Of a stretch of DNA of 64,000 bases, positions 1-8,573 are shown piece by piece. The notes under the pieces are model-generated. The model searched no databases. It had not been told where the DNA came from and worked only from the letters and a program-made list of their open reading frames with translations. The stretch is from Prosthecobacter sp. GTDB lineage: Bacteria; Verrucomicrobiota; Verrucomicrobiia; Verrucomicrobiales; Verrucomicrobiaceae. Every line of letters starts with the position of its first letter. The stretch's first letter is position 1. The position numbers and the translations under genes are program-made. Location: positions 24,724 through 88,723 of the forward strand of contig JAIPJY010000026.1 of the NCBI GenBank assembly GCA_021733925.1, written 5' to 3'.

Positions 1-705
1 ATGCAGCCCGCCGATCACCAGGCAGATGCGCAGTACATTCGAAGCCACAGAGATGAGTCCCGCAGTCACCAGCAGCACCAGCGCATGAATCCAGGACCGG
101 TTGTTGAAACAGCTGATGATCAGTGCCACGCAGATCGCCACCATCATCGTGTTCGTGCCGCTGCACGCATCATCCACAAAGAAGCGTTTCTCCGGTGTCG
201 CCACGATGGTGCCCTGCACCACATGCAGCACCTGCATCGCATCCAGCCATCCCTGGCTGAGTCGGGCCGCCAGTCCGGCCAGCACCTGATGCACCTGCTG
301 GTCCAGCATCATCGGTGGCGGAATGAAAAACAGGGAAAGCGCAGGCAGCGCCCAGGCAGGAGCCTCATGCCCTGCGGGTTTTCCCTTCGCCACTGCCAGC
401 GCTGCGGAACTCACGACACAAGCCAGACCTGCCATGAAGGGAGAGATCAGGACAAACGCAATGAGCGCCAGCAGCAGATGGCACACGACCAGCCAATTAT
501 AGGCGGTGGGATTTTTGGGAAACGAGACGGCACGGAACATGCCGTCTCGTTTCGCCAGCCAGAACCACGCCAGCAACGGCAGCGGGAAAAAATGACTGGC
601 TGGGTGACGCACCCAGATCTCTTGAAGGGCAAAAACAAGACAGACAACGGTTGAGGCTGCCAACAGCCACAGCGAACTGCTTTTTGCTGGGTTCCGGGAG
701 TTCAA
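1..705 (-). CDS. Exosortase (EpsH/Xrt family), C-terminus cut by window edge
   Basis: This is a multi-pass membrane transpeptidase that would sort PEP-CTERM proteins to the cell surface. The frame is open from a stop at 733-735 to position 1, giving about 235 residues. It shows a run of hydrophobic helices, the catalytic-cysteine motif VDDACSGTN (complement of about 147-180) and then the motif SNVLRICLV (about 13-40), which carries the family's conserved arginine. The last conserved histidine would lie outside the window. No ATG sits near the N-terminus, so I chose TTG at 705 and the start is uncertain. The gene follows the PEP-CTERM gene on the same strand, with the candidate start 27 bases past its stop, which suggests an enzyme-substrate pair. 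Family assignment is firm; the exosortase subtype is not determined. Confidence 0.88.
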   Translation of the reverse strand, partial: MNSRNPAKSSSLWLLAASTVVCLVFALQEIWVRHPASHFFPLPLLAWFWLAKRDGMFRAVSFPKNPTAYNWLVVCHLLLALIAFVLISPFMAGLACVVSSAALAVAKGKPAGHEAPAWALPALSLFFIPPPMMLDQQVHQVLAGLAARLSQGWLDAMQVLHVVQGTIVATPEKRFFVDDACSGTNTMMVAICVALIISCFNNRSWIHALVLLVTAGLISVASNVLRICLVIGGLH

Positions 706-732
706 GAGAGCGGAAGGTGAAAGGTTGATGGA

Positions 733-1455
733 TCAGGCCACTGCAGCAGCCGTCGTGTTTTTCGCGCGGCGCTTGAAGGCAAATCCCGCCATCCCCAGGA
801 TCCCGCCAAATCCCAGCAGGATGGCTGGAGGCTCAGGAACCGGAGCGATCGGCGCCGCTGTGTAGGTATAGGTGACTTGCAGATTTCCCGTGGTGCTGCC
901 GGTGATGCTCGTCAGCCACGATGTCGTGCTGCCTGAGCCTGATGCGGTCGGCGTCGCACCAAACGTGTTCGCCAGGTAAAGCGGCACTGTGCCCGTCCCT
1001 TGGTAATCGGTGAAGTTAGCGTCAGCGGAGGTGTAGCTGTCGGTTTGTGTGAAGCCGTTGAATACGACGCTGCCGTAGTTGTACGTCTCGCCGGGGTTCA
1101 GTGTCACCGTGCCTCCTGCAGGAGTGATGGATTTGGCATTGGCCACTTCAGCGACCAGATCACCGCTGGTGCCGGTGGATGGAACAAAGCCTTCCACGGT
1201 GTTGGTGAACGAGATTCTGCTGATCGTGACGGTTCCAGCATTCTCATTGGTGATGGAGGCAGCGGTGATGCTGGAGTTCACCGTCCAGTCCAGTGTGACG
1301 CCTGTCAGCGTACCCAGAGCAGTGTTGAACTGGTTGAAGTAAAATTGGCTGCCACCAGTGATGGTGCCAAAATCAACGGTTTGTGAGATGACATCAGCCC
1401 TGCAGGTGAGAGCCGTTGCGAATACGAGTGTGAGTAGAGCGGGGATTATTTTCAT
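733..1455 (-). CDS. PEP-CTERM sorting domain protein
   Basis: This is an exported surface protein of about 240 residues. It begins with a signal peptide (MKIIPALLTLVFATALTCRA). A Ser/Thr/Gly-rich, beta-rich body without a recognised enzyme domain follows. It ends with a PEP-CTERM tripartite tail: VPEPPA, a hydrophobic stretch (ILLGFGGILGMAGFAF) and the basic cluster KRRAK. Such tails are recognised and cleaved by exosortases, and an exosortase gene lies directly downstream. The frame is open further upstream to 1563, but that extension puts a second hydrophobic segment before a clear signal peptide. I therefore prefer ATG at 1455, or ATG at 1464, which adds three residues. The function of the body is unknown. 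Confidence 0.85.
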   Translation of the reverse strand: MKIIPALLTLVFATALTCRADVISQTVDFGTITGGSQFYFNQFNTALGTLTGVTLDWTVNSSITAASITNENAGTVTISRISFTNTVEGFVPSTGTSGDLVAEVANAKSITPAGGTVTLNPGETYNYGSVVFNGFTQTDSYTSADANFTDYQGTGTVPLYLANTFGATPTASGSGSTTSWLTSITGSTTGNLQVTYTYTAAPIAPVPEPPAILLGFGGILGMAGFAFKRRAKNTTAAAVA

Positions 1456-1563
1456 AGCAGCCATACAATCGACAAAAAGAAGAAAGAAACAAATCACGAA
1501 TGGTAAGTGTATCCTTATAGCCTCCATAGTGCGGGATGGATTCCATCGGGTCTCAACAGGCAT

Positions 1564-2079
1564 GCGTTCTTGCAGTGCTCTAAAGAGCCCTTTTGCCTAG
1601 TGAATGGCACTTTCTGAGTGCTTCCGTTTCTTGACGGAATTTTGCGTTTTTATTATCTTGGCTAGCGTCATCCCAAACAAGCAATCCCGACCTCATTCTT
1701 AGCACGATTGCAAAAAAATATAGTAGCCTCAAGTCTTGAAACTTTATGGTGGAAAGTCGTGCCTTTATTCAGAAACGCTCAGGCTCGAAACTTCAAAAAT
1801 CAACAATCCTTGTTCATCAATCGTCAATCGCTCCCACACAAGATGCTCTTGCCAGATAGAATTAACGTCGGGCAGTAGGTTTTCGATTTTTGAAGTTCTC
1901 TGCGACCGTCCAAACTCGGCGGTTCAAAGTCAGTGCCATCATCCCGCAGTCACTCCGCGCCACCCCAGCCAATCCCCCCGCACAATCTGGGTCCGGCTCT
2001 CTCCTGAATAACACATCCTAGAGCCCGCAAGGCTCCAGTTGAATCCTGATGGCTGGACGTGCGTGTGCAGTCCGAGATC
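1564..2079. other. Non-coding gap with a 13-bp inverted repeat
   Basis: I see no convincing gene here. The stretch is more AT-rich than its surroundings near 1610-1740. It holds a perfect 13-bp inverted repeat, AACTTCAAAAATC at 1789-1801 and its complement at 1885-1897. It would contain the promoter of the PEP-CTERM/exosortase pair and the 3' end of the downstream-facing regulator. Confidence 0.5.
1789..1897. repeat. Inverted repeat, 13-bp arms
   Basis: Arms at 1789-1801 (AACTTCAAAAATC) and 1885-1897 (GATTTTTGAAGTT) are exact complements separated by 83 bases. This could be the remains of a small mobile element or a protein-binding arrangement. No coding potential is seen between the arms. 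Confidence 0.6.
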
Positions 2080-2718
2080 TCAGATCCAGATCCGCACCGC
2101 TTCCAGAATGTTCGACACCCCCAGTTTGCCCAGAGCATTGCGTTTGTGGCTTGAGATCGTTTTCATGCTCAGACCCAGACGGCTTGCCACCTGGCTTGGT
2201 CGCATTCCTGAAACCAGGAGGTCGAGAACCTCTTCCTCCCTTATTGAGAGGGCATACTGCGCGGCCTCGTCTTCCTCATGAAAACCGCCGGCGGGAGTGA
2301 TGGATCTGGCCAGGACTGACGCAAGCTCGCTCGACATGTAAGGCACGCCTTCCAGCGCGGCTTGCAGCGCTCGCTTCAATTCTTCGACGGACTCGTTGCA
2401 GCCAAGGCACACGTTGGCGCCTGCTTGCATCGCCGTTCGCGTTGTCACCGGTGCGGGCGGCCCGCATATGAGCATGAGATGCTTTCCTCCCGTCAGCGCG
2501 ATCACCGATTTCAAAACCTCAAGCCCATGCTCCACGTCTCGAGGATGGAATTCCATCATCAGCAGGCTCACTAGGCCGTGATTTGCGGCCTGCCTGACTT
2601 CTTCCACATTGGAAGCTTCAGTCGTTTTGCATTCAGGCAAAATTTTCTTCAGCAATAATTTCCAGCTCGAACGAGTGAACTCACTCGGATGAAACAGTAC
2701 GCAGATGGGCAGGTTCAT
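2080..2718 (-). CDS. LuxR/NarL-type regulator with degenerate receiver domain
   Basis: This is a transcription regulator of 212 residues. Residues 158-212 form a clear LuxR-type helix-turn-helix (LSIREEEVLDLLVSG, then SQVASRLGLSMKTISSHKRN). Residues 1-115 have receiver-domain length and pattern but lack the usual chemistry. The acidic pair near residue 12 is replaced by FHPSE, the phospho-acceptor aspartate position reads LMMEF (Glu56), and the conserved lysine region reads CLGCNES. It is therefore probably not controlled by ordinary aspartyl phosphorylation and may be permanently on or sense something else. It sits between the PEP-CTERM gene and a canonical regulator on the opposite strand. 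Targets are unknown; the nearby polysaccharide genes are plausible. Confidence 0.85.
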   Translation of the reverse strand: MNLPICVLFHPSEFTRSSWKLLLKKILPECKTTEASNVEEVRQAANHGLVSLLMMEFHPRDVEHGLEVLKSVIALTGGKHLMLICGPPAPVTTRTAMQAGANVCLGCNESVEELKRALQAALEGVPYMSSELASVLARSITPAGGFHEEDEAAQYALSIREEEVLDLLVSGMRPSQVASRLGLSMKTISSHKRNALGKLGVSNILEAVRIWI

Positions 2719-3354
2719 GATGGTAAAGACTGTTCATCTGCCATCGTGCCCAATGCTGACTGCCATGGCGGCAGTATGACGCGTGGGTTGGTTGGGCTCA
2801 TGTTCAGGTGGGACATTTGAAAGTTGCTGGGATGCCATGGGGGAAAATCTCGATTCTCGACAGCATGGAAAAGGAGAGGGGACAGGAAAGTGAGGGGGCT
2901 GAAACAGTTTCGCCTGGCTGGGGGTTAAGTCTTGAATCACTGCTGCCCGCCTGGATGAGACCACGAGGGGAGCGGTCACATAATAAGGCAGGCCGTGTTC
3001 GCGGATCATTAAAGCCAGTTCTTGGAATCGCCTAAACGGAGGCTTAATAAACTGTGAGTCAGGAAACCACGTTGGGGTGCCCCATGGGTGTTCGTGAAGT
3101 TAGAGTACTTCGAGCCGCTTGAACGCCTTTGACGTTTCACAAATGGCTCTCCCCCACCCTTGAATCATCCTTCATCCACGAGGTGATTCTGCTTAAGCGA
3201 TGGCTTAGAATGAATCTCTCGCGCAGCTAAATAAATAAAACTTAATTTAGCAGCAATATAAGATTTCCCATATAAATACATAGGCCATAGCAATCAGGTT
3301 GGTTGCTTTAGTACTAAAAAAGGATGCCTCTTAGCATCAACTTCCTCTAATACA
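2719..3354. other. Intergenic region between two divergent regulator genes
   Basis: No credible gene is visible. The right half is AT-rich. It contains the palindrome TAAG-N6-CTTA at 3194-3207, a one-mismatch version at 3033-3046, an inverted repeat GCTAAAT/ATTTAGC at 3226-3232 and 3245-3251, and a short hairpin (GATGC/GCATC) about 20 bases before the ATG at 3355. The long, structured leader suggests that the downstream regulator gene is itself regulated. Confidence 0.5.
3194..3207. promoter_or_regulatory. Palindromic site TAAG-N6-CTTA, candidate operator
   Basis: The sequence TAAGCGATGGCTTA lies 147 bases upstream of the response-regulator start. The same arms and spacing occur at 10913, 20096 and 36911. 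The role as a binding site is inferred from recurrence only. Confidence 0.4.
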
Positions 3355-4032
3355 ATGACTCCTCCTGCTAAAAAAATCATGTTAGTTGATGATCACGCCA
3401 TGTTCGCAGAGACACTCGGTCAGTACCTGCGGTTGATGTTCAAGGATTTTGAAATTGTAGTGGTTACAAGCGCGGAAAAGGCACGTGAACAGTCCTCCAG
3501 ACATAGCTTCGATGTCGTACTCATTGACTTGGAGATGGCCGACTGCTCCGGGCTCACGCTGCTTGCGGATTTTGCCGCCGCCATGCCCTCTCCGGCATGC
3601 ATCGTTGTCAGCATGCATATTCAAGCCTTGTGGATTGAACGTGCCTTGAAGGCCGGCGCATGTGGCTACGTTGCCAAGGATTCGCCCCCCGGTGAGATCG
3701 TCACCGCCATCAACTACGCCCTCCGTGGCAAAAAATACCTCTCACGCAGTGTCGCGCAGTCCTTTGCTGAAAATGCCGTGAGACTGCCTGCCGGCGGAAA
3801 AGAACTGCACAAGGTGCTGAGCAGTCGTGAATTTGAAATTTTCCTCCAGCTCGCCCACGGCAAAAGCCTGAAAGCCATTTCGTTGGATCTCAGCCTTTCC
3901 GCCAAGACCGTCTCTGTGCACAAACACAATATCTGGAAGAAGACTGGCATTGATTCGGGGGCAAAAATTGCCCGCTACTGCGTTGAGCATGGTCTGCTCG
4001 CCGGTGGCAGCAGCTCTTTCCAGGCAGCCTAA
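3355..4032 (+). CDS. NarL/FixJ-family response regulator
   Basis: This is a DNA-binding response regulator of 225 residues. The receiver domain is complete: acidic pair D12-D13, phospho-acceptor D58 in VVLIDLE, S86 in IVVSMH and K108 in VAKDS. The C-terminal LuxR-type helix-turn-helix covers about residues 153-215 (LSSREFEIFLQLAHGK, then AISLDLSLSAKTVSVHKHN). No histidine kinase gene lies nearby, so its partner is elsewhere. It is divergent from the pseudo-receiver regulator and precedes the exopolysaccharide locus. Together with the shared palindrome in its upstream region, this makes control of that locus a reasonable inference. No Shine-Dalgarno sequence precedes the ATG. Confidence 0.92.
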   Translation: MTPPAKKIMLVDDHAMFAETLGQYLRLMFKDFEIVVVTSAEKAREQSSRHSFDVVLIDLEMADCSGLTLLADFAAAMPSPACIVVSMHIQALWIERALKAGACGYVAKDSPPGEIVTAINYALRGKKYLSRSVAQSFAENAVRLPAGGKELHKVLSSREFEIFLQLAHGKSLKAISLDLSLSAKTVSVHKHNIWKKTGIDSGAKIARYCVEHGLLAGGSSSFQAA

Positions 4033-4167
4033 TTCTACATTGTTAGACTTGATCGTCATGGTCGTCAGGCAAGTTGCCTTCGGCTGCCGTCCGGGCGAAG
4101 CAAAGTAGCCTTGTTCCTGTGGAACAAGGAACGCTCCGCTTCGCCCCAGACGCTTAACAATGTAGAA
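4033..4167. repeat. MITE/REP-like element with 13-bp terminal inverted repeats
   Basis: The outer arms are TTCTACATTGTTA at 4033-4045 and its exact complement at 4155-4167. Inside lies a strong hairpin built from CCTTGTTCC/GGAACAAGG, flanked by GGGCGAAGC/GCTTCGCCC. It begins at the base after the response-regulator stop codon, so it may also act as the 3' end structure of that transcript. Confidence 0.6.
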
Positions 4168-4287
4168 CTAAGTCAGTCTCAAAAAGGCAGTCATGATTCG
4201 TGCGGGCCTGCATGGCCCTCAATCAAGGATTGTCACTGTCTGTTGGGAAATCTGGGGCACCAAAACCACGCGCCAGCGTCTTGGACT

Positions 4288-4332
4288 GCGGTGGCAAAGA
4301 TGCACGGCGCAAGCCTGCATCGCCGACACCGC
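4288..4332. repeat. Short palindromic (REP-like) hairpin
   Basis: Nested arms GCGGTG/CACCGC (4288-4293 and 4327-4332) and GATGCA/TGCATC (4299-4304 and 4316-4321) form one imperfect hairpin. It resembles intergenic palindromes I associate with Verrucomicrobia genomes, which is recollection and not a search result. Confidence 0.45.
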
Positions 4333-4700
4333 TTTTGCTGTGGTATAACATCCCCCTTGGCCTAAGCCTGCCTTTCAGCCATCCAGCGAAAGCGGCATCC
4401 CGCCCAAACTTGTCTGTCCTGCGTCGCTCGCATAACGGCCTCCATTCCTGCCCGGCATGAATCGCCCTCGGTTAAGAGTGCTAATCGTGGTATTCGTCAG
4501 CCCATCGTATCCCAGAGATGCGTTCATGCTTGAAGCATCTCATGGCTGGGAGCGCCGACATTCTGTCGGATCTGGGCGGGCGTCCTTGGTACTTCGACAT
4601 GGAATGAGCCACACTCCTCCGGTCCGCACACCTTCCAAGGCACAAAAAAGCCGTGTGCCCATTTATTGAGACTTGCATAACAGACTGACATCTTTGCCTT

Positions 4701-4799
4701 GAAGGCCAACGGCCTTCCGTCATATAGCCCAGCGGTGCCGAGCTTTAGCGAGTGCTCCCCTGGGTTCTGGCAGCCTATCTGGGAAGCAAACCCAGAACC
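4701..4799. repeat. Paired hairpins in non-coding DNA
   Basis: Hairpin GAAGGCC-AAC-GGCCTTC at 4701-4717 is followed by a second with arms GGTTCTGG (4763-4770) and CCAGAACC (4792-4799). The two probably belong to one degenerate repeat element. Confidence 0.45.
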
Positions 4800-4833
4800 T
4801 CTCCACACGACGCCGGTTACCAGCATGCCTGCC

Positions 4834-5044
4834 CTCCCGAATAACTCGATCAGCTTTTCTGAGTACGTAGTTCGGGCTTTAGCCCGTTCCGGAAGCTCCG
4901 CATCGCCCCAGATCTGAAACCAGCCAGCGCACGTTTTGTAGTACCGGCTTCAGCCGGAATCTGGAAACTTACTTCGCGCAAACAGCTCCCGAATAAATCC
5001 CCCCTGTTACTCTCCGTTCCACAATCCAGCCGCCTGGAGTTCAG
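4834..5044. repeat. 211-bp direct repeat, copy 1
   Basis: Nearly identical over 211 bases to 5243-5453. It contains two internal palindromes, CGGGCT-TT-AGCCCG and CCGGCT-TC-AGCCGG. The last approximately 55 bases recur a third time at about 5202-5255. Confidence 0.8.
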
Positions 5045-5242
5045 GTGCTCCCGAATAACTTCCCCCGTTGAATCTGATCGGTTCCGGCCTCTGATTAGTG
5101 TTTTATTAGTGTCCGATTAGTGGTTCAAAATTCCGGTTCTGTTGGCTCCACATGAATCAAGCTCTCCCACCACCATCTCCATCGCAATGGCACATAGGAA
5201 GTTACCCTCCGTTCCACAATCCAGCCGCCTGGAGTTCAGGTG

Positions 5243-5453
5243 CTCCCGAATAACTCGATCGGCTTTTCTGAGTACGTAGTTCGGGCTTTAGCCCGTTCCG
5301 GAAGCTCCGCATCGCCCCAGATCTGAAACCAGCCAGCGCACGTTTTGTAGTCCCGGCTTTAGCCGGAATCTGGAAGCTTAGTTCGCGCAAACAGCTCCCG
5401 AATAAATCCCCCCTGTTACTCTCCGTTCCACAATCCAGCCGCCTGGAGTTCAG
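5243..5453. repeat. 211-bp direct repeat, copy 2
   Basis: Second copy of the unit at 4834-5044, with the same length and only scattered substitutions (for example CAGCTTTTCT versus CGGCTTTTCT near the start). The high identity indicates recent duplication or gene conversion. Confidence 0.8.
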
Positions 5454-5674
5454 TTGCTTCGTAGCTTTAGCGAAGAATGGGCGTCTTCACCGCCTTGCGC
5501 AGCAGGCGGCTGTTTCCTGTTTCTCGCGCACCATGGCCTCCGGCTTCAGATTTCACACGCGCTCCATTCGAGTCAGTCTATTGCACAAGTGTCAATAAGT
5601 AGCGCACACGGCTGGCTGTTTTTTTGGATTCGTTCTTGAGACCTGCCGGTCGGTTCCAGTCAATCGAAGTTCCC

Positions 5675-7912
5675 TCAATCCATCCTGTGCGGTGGGTTAA
5701 GCCCACGAGAGGCAGGGCGCAGCGGTGCGGATTCTTCATTCTCTCCCGCCTTGTAGTAGGACCGGTGGTAATAATAATCGTAGCTGCGTGTGCGCTGGGC
5801 AAGCCGGTTCAAAATCAGACCGCTCAATGGAATCCCTGTCTGCTGCAGTTTACGAATCGCCTCCTGAATGATGTCGGAAGGGGTCCGATTGCACCGGACC
5901 ACCATGAAGGTGCTGTCTGCCAGACCTCCAAGTTCCAGGGTGTCATTCACGGGGATCAACGGGGCTGTGTCGATGACGATGCGGTCAAATCCCGCTGCAA
6001 ACGCCATTTCCTTCAGCCGCTCCACACCACAGGTGGACAGCAGTTCAGCTGGGTTGGCGACGCGTTTGCCAGCCGGCATGATGGCCAGATGGGCAATGCC
6101 GCCACTGAGGCAGACCTCCGCAAAAGAGGCCTCCTCAAGCAGCAGATCGATCACTCCTTTGCGGTTGCTGGGAATGCCGAACACATTCGCCAGCTGTGAG
6201 CGCCGCAGATCCATGTCAATGAGCAGGGTGCGGAAGCCCTGGCTGGCCAGGCTGACCGCCAGATGGGTGGACACAAAGGTCTTTCCTTCATCAGGAACCG
6301 CGCTCACAACCATGTGGCAGGTCTGCTGGCTTTTCGCCATCCGCGCAATGATGGCTCGAAACTCACGAAAGCTTTCTGCGACAGCCTTGTGGGCGATCAG
6401 CGCAGGCGTCAGGCCCTGGGAATGATCATGCTCTTTGGAACGCTGGTTTTTGGTGTCAGGATGCTGAGGAAGATTGGCGATCATGCCAAGAACCGGCACT
6501 CGCAGTTTTTGGCGCGCATCTTCCACCGATCGGATGGAGCGGTCTTGCATGACTATCAGACCGATGATCGCCAGCCCCAGCATGAAACCTCCCGCTGTGG
6601 AGCTGCCCACCACTTTTTTGGCGTTCGGAGACACCGGCTCGCCAGGCACCATCGCCAGCTGATGCACCCAGATCGGAGGCGTTTCCATTCCCTTGGAAAC
6701 GTCCACCTGCTTGATGCGTGTGAGGACCGATTCATAGACCGCCTGGTCGGACTCCATCTCACGTTTCAGCACATTGTATTGAACGGCCAGCTGCTCCAGA
6801 TCCAGCGCTTCGGACTCCTGCTTTTTGAGCTGCTCCTGCAGCCGGCGCTCCAGTTCACGGGCATTTTCACAGCTTGATTCCAGCAGATGCACGGCATCAG
6901 CAAGGATGGTGGTGACCTGCTGCTCCTGATTGTTGATGACCGCCTGCACCGCTTCGTATCTGGGATGCTTGGGTTTGTAACGCTCCGACAGCAGGGCCAG
7001 TGCCGATTTTTGATTGCTGATCTGCGTGAGAATGCCCGACACCTTGGGATGGCTGGCGATGGTCGGCAGATTGAGCAGTTCATCACGCGGCAGTTTTTCC
7101 TCCTTGCAGGCCTTGAGCTGCGTCTCAAGCGTCAGCCGTTCCTTGGATTGATGGTTCAGCTCTGAACCAAGCTCCTTCAGTTTCGTCAGCACGAGGTCTT
7201 TGCGCTCGTCCAGCGAGATGGCCTGGTTCGAGCGCTTGTAGTCATGCATCGCGATCTCTGACTTTGTCAGCTTGTCCTGCAGGCGCTGTCCTTCGGCCAC
7301 CAACGCCTGGATGGCTCCTTGCATGGTCTTGCTCTTTTGGCTTTCCAGTTCTGCCACCAGGCTCAGCACAGCTTGGTTGGACAACGACGCCACCTGTTCC
7401 GGATCGGCCCCGGTCACATTGAAATCAATCAACCGTGTGTCTTTGCGCAGGCTGATGCGGATCATGGAACTCACGGTCGAGATCGCATTTTCATGTGCCT
7501 CTTTGGAATTGTTGGGATGCCCCCCTGAAAAACCGGTAAGCCGGGTCAGGTTCAGTTCGGCAACCACGCGCCCGACGACTTCACGGCTTTTGGCGGCCTG
7601 GATGAGTGTGTTCACGGACTTTTCATCCCCGAGCCCTGGCGTGCTCATGCTGTTCAGACCCAGCAGGGAATTCTGCTCAGAACCAAACTGCGCGACGCTG
7701 ACGGCTTCATACACCGGCTTTTGGCGTTTGAAGTAGGCGTAGCCCAGGATCAGTCCAAAGAGGCCCAGCGTGATGGGAATCCAGCTGTGGCGGCGTATTC
7801 CGTCCACCAGCTGCGCCGGATTCATGAATGACGATGATGCTTCAGCGTCTGGTCCCAGACGTTGCGGCATCACAAGCGGTGATTGGTGCAGGGATAAGGG
7901 GGCTGGTTGCAT
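5675..7912 (-). CDS. Wzc-like polysaccharide chain-length regulator and tyrosine autokinase
   Basis: This inner-membrane protein of 745 residues controls polymer length and export through cycles of tyrosine phosphorylation. The N-terminal Wzz-type part has a membrane helix at about 44-61, a long coiled-coil periplasmic region and a second helix (GGFMLGLAIIGLIVM). The cytoplasmic BY-kinase domain has Walker A PDEGKTF (about 540-546), Walker A' LLIDMDLRR (about 563-571) and Walker B IVIDTAP (about 645-651). It ends in a tyrosine cluster, YDYYYHRSYY (about 711-720). I chose ATG at 7912 because it lies four bases past the stop of the Wza-like gene. It is the last gene of the export operon. Confidence 0.95.
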   Translation of the reverse strand: MQPAPLSLHQSPLVMPQRLGPDAEASSSFMNPAQLVDGIRRHSWIPITLGLFGLILGYAYFKRQKPVYEAVSVAQFGSEQNSLLGLNSMSTPGLGDEKSVNTLIQAAKSREVVGRVVAELNLTRLTGFSGGHPNNSKEAHENAISTVSSMIRISLRKDTRLIDFNVTGADPEQVASLSNQAVLSLVAELESQKSKTMQGAIQALVAEGQRLQDKLTKSEIAMHDYKRSNQAISLDERKDLVLTKLKELGSELNHQSKERLTLETQLKACKEEKLPRDELLNLPTIASHPKVSGILTQISNQKSALALLSERYKPKHPRYEAVQAVINNQEQQVTTILADAVHLLESSCENARELERRLQEQLKKQESEALDLEQLAVQYNVLKREMESDQAVYESVLTRIKQVDVSKGMETPPIWVHQLAMVPGEPVSPNAKKVVGSSTAGGFMLGLAIIGLIVMQDRSIRSVEDARQKLRVPVLGMIANLPQHPDTKNQRSKEHDHSQGLTPALIAHKAVAESFREFRAIIARMAKSQQTCHMVVSAVPDEGKTFVSTHLAVSLASQGFRTLLIDMDLRRSQLANVFGIPSNRKGVIDLLLEEASFAEVCLSGGIAHLAIMPAGKRVANPAELLSTCGVERLKEMAFAAGFDRIVIDTAPLIPVNDTLELGGLADSTFMVVRCNRTPSDIIQEAIRKLQQTGIPLSGLILNRLAQRTRSYDYYYHRSYYKAGENEESAPLRPASRGLNPPHRMD

Positions 7913-7916
7913 GGTA

Positions 7917-8555
7917 TTAAAAAAAGCTTTCAGGCACGGTGATGACGTCATCCTCACGGACATAAAACATCATGGTTTGATTTCCGGACGCCATGCTCTG
8001 GACGTCCACTTTGAAAATTTTCTCCCGGCCTTCCACGACACGCTTCACCAGCACCTTTTTGAGATTGGCGATGCGTGTCGGACCTCCGGCCAAACCCAGC
8101 ACCTGAAGAATGGTCAGGTTTTTTTCCGCCTGCAGATCATGCGATCCCGGCCGCTGCACCTGGCCCAGAATGGTGATGCGCTGCACCGAGAACTGGGAAA
8201 TGAACAGATTCACCTCCGGATGCACCAGGTAATCCTTCCGGTATTCCGCCTCGATCAGTCGCGCTGCCGACATCTGGCTCAGCCCCTGGATCTTCACGGA
8301 GCCGATCAACGGACATTGGATGGTGCCATCCTTGCGCACTCGGCCGCCTGCTGCCAGTTCAGGCTCGTCGAACACGGAAACCTGAACAGTGTCACCCTCG
8401 CGAATCTGGTAGTCCGGTGAAACACCGCCGCCTTTTTCCGCGGATTGCGCCATGGCTGCAGCGTTCGTCGATTGCTGCGCGTTCAGCGTTGAACCGAGGC
8501 ACAGCGCCAGGCAGCCGTGGCTGAGTATAAAAATGAAATGCTTGTGTGTGATCAT
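7917..8555 (-). CDS. Wza-like polysaccharide export protein (Poly_export/SLBB)
   Basis: This is an outer-membrane or periplasmic export component of 212 residues. A signal peptide covers roughly residues 1-26 (ending TLNAQ). The polysaccharide export domain follows (YQIREGDTVQVSVFDEPEL), then SLBB-type segments (RITILGQVQRPGSHDL, LTILQVLGLAGG). It is shorter than E. coli Wza and lacks a lipobox, so it may need a separate outer-membrane pore; the barrel protein encoded just upstream is a candidate. The start is ATG at 8555, 18 bases after the upstream stop. Confidence 0.92.
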   Translation of the reverse strand: MITHKHFIFILSHGCLALCLGSTLNAQQSTNAAAMAQSAEKGGGVSPDYQIREGDTVQVSVFDEPELAAGGRVRKDGTIQCPLIGSVKIQGLSQMSAARLIEAEYRKDYLVHPEVNLFISQFSVQRITILGQVQRPGSHDLQAEKNLTILQVLGLAGGPTRIANLKKVLVKRVVEGREKIFKVDVQSMASGNQTMMFYVREDDVITVPESFF

Positions 8556-8573
8556 AAAATAAGGTGGTTTCGC

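Larger units (their letters stand above)
4033..5674. other. 1.6-kb non-coding, repeat-rich region
   Basis: No open frame here resembles a protein. The region is a mosaic of palindromic and direct repeats: a 135-bp element with terminal inverted repeats (4033-4167), hairpin repeats at 4288-4332, 4701-4717 and 4763-4799, two 211-bp direct copies (4834-5044 and 5243-5453), and a third partial copy near 5202-5255. It separates the regulators from the exopolysaccharide export operon and probably reflects accumulated REP/MITE-like elements. Confidence 0.7.

Noticed and set aside
1-654. A 217-residue plus-strand open frame
   Set aside because: It is antisense to the exosortase gene, whose minus-strand frame has clear family motifs; the plus frame is a His/Arg/Gln-rich shadow.
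2734-3009. Possible 91-residue gene on the minus strand
   Set aside because: The composition is not protein-like and it fills the regulatory gap between two divergent regulators.
4524-4826. Possible 100-residue gene on the minus strand
   Set aside because: It overlaps hairpin repeats, has no domain or start signal, and an equally long frame lies on the other strand.
4834-5453. CRISPR-like arrangement of repeats
   Set aside because: There are only two long direct copies plus one partial copy, with no regular short repeat-spacer pattern and no cas genes.
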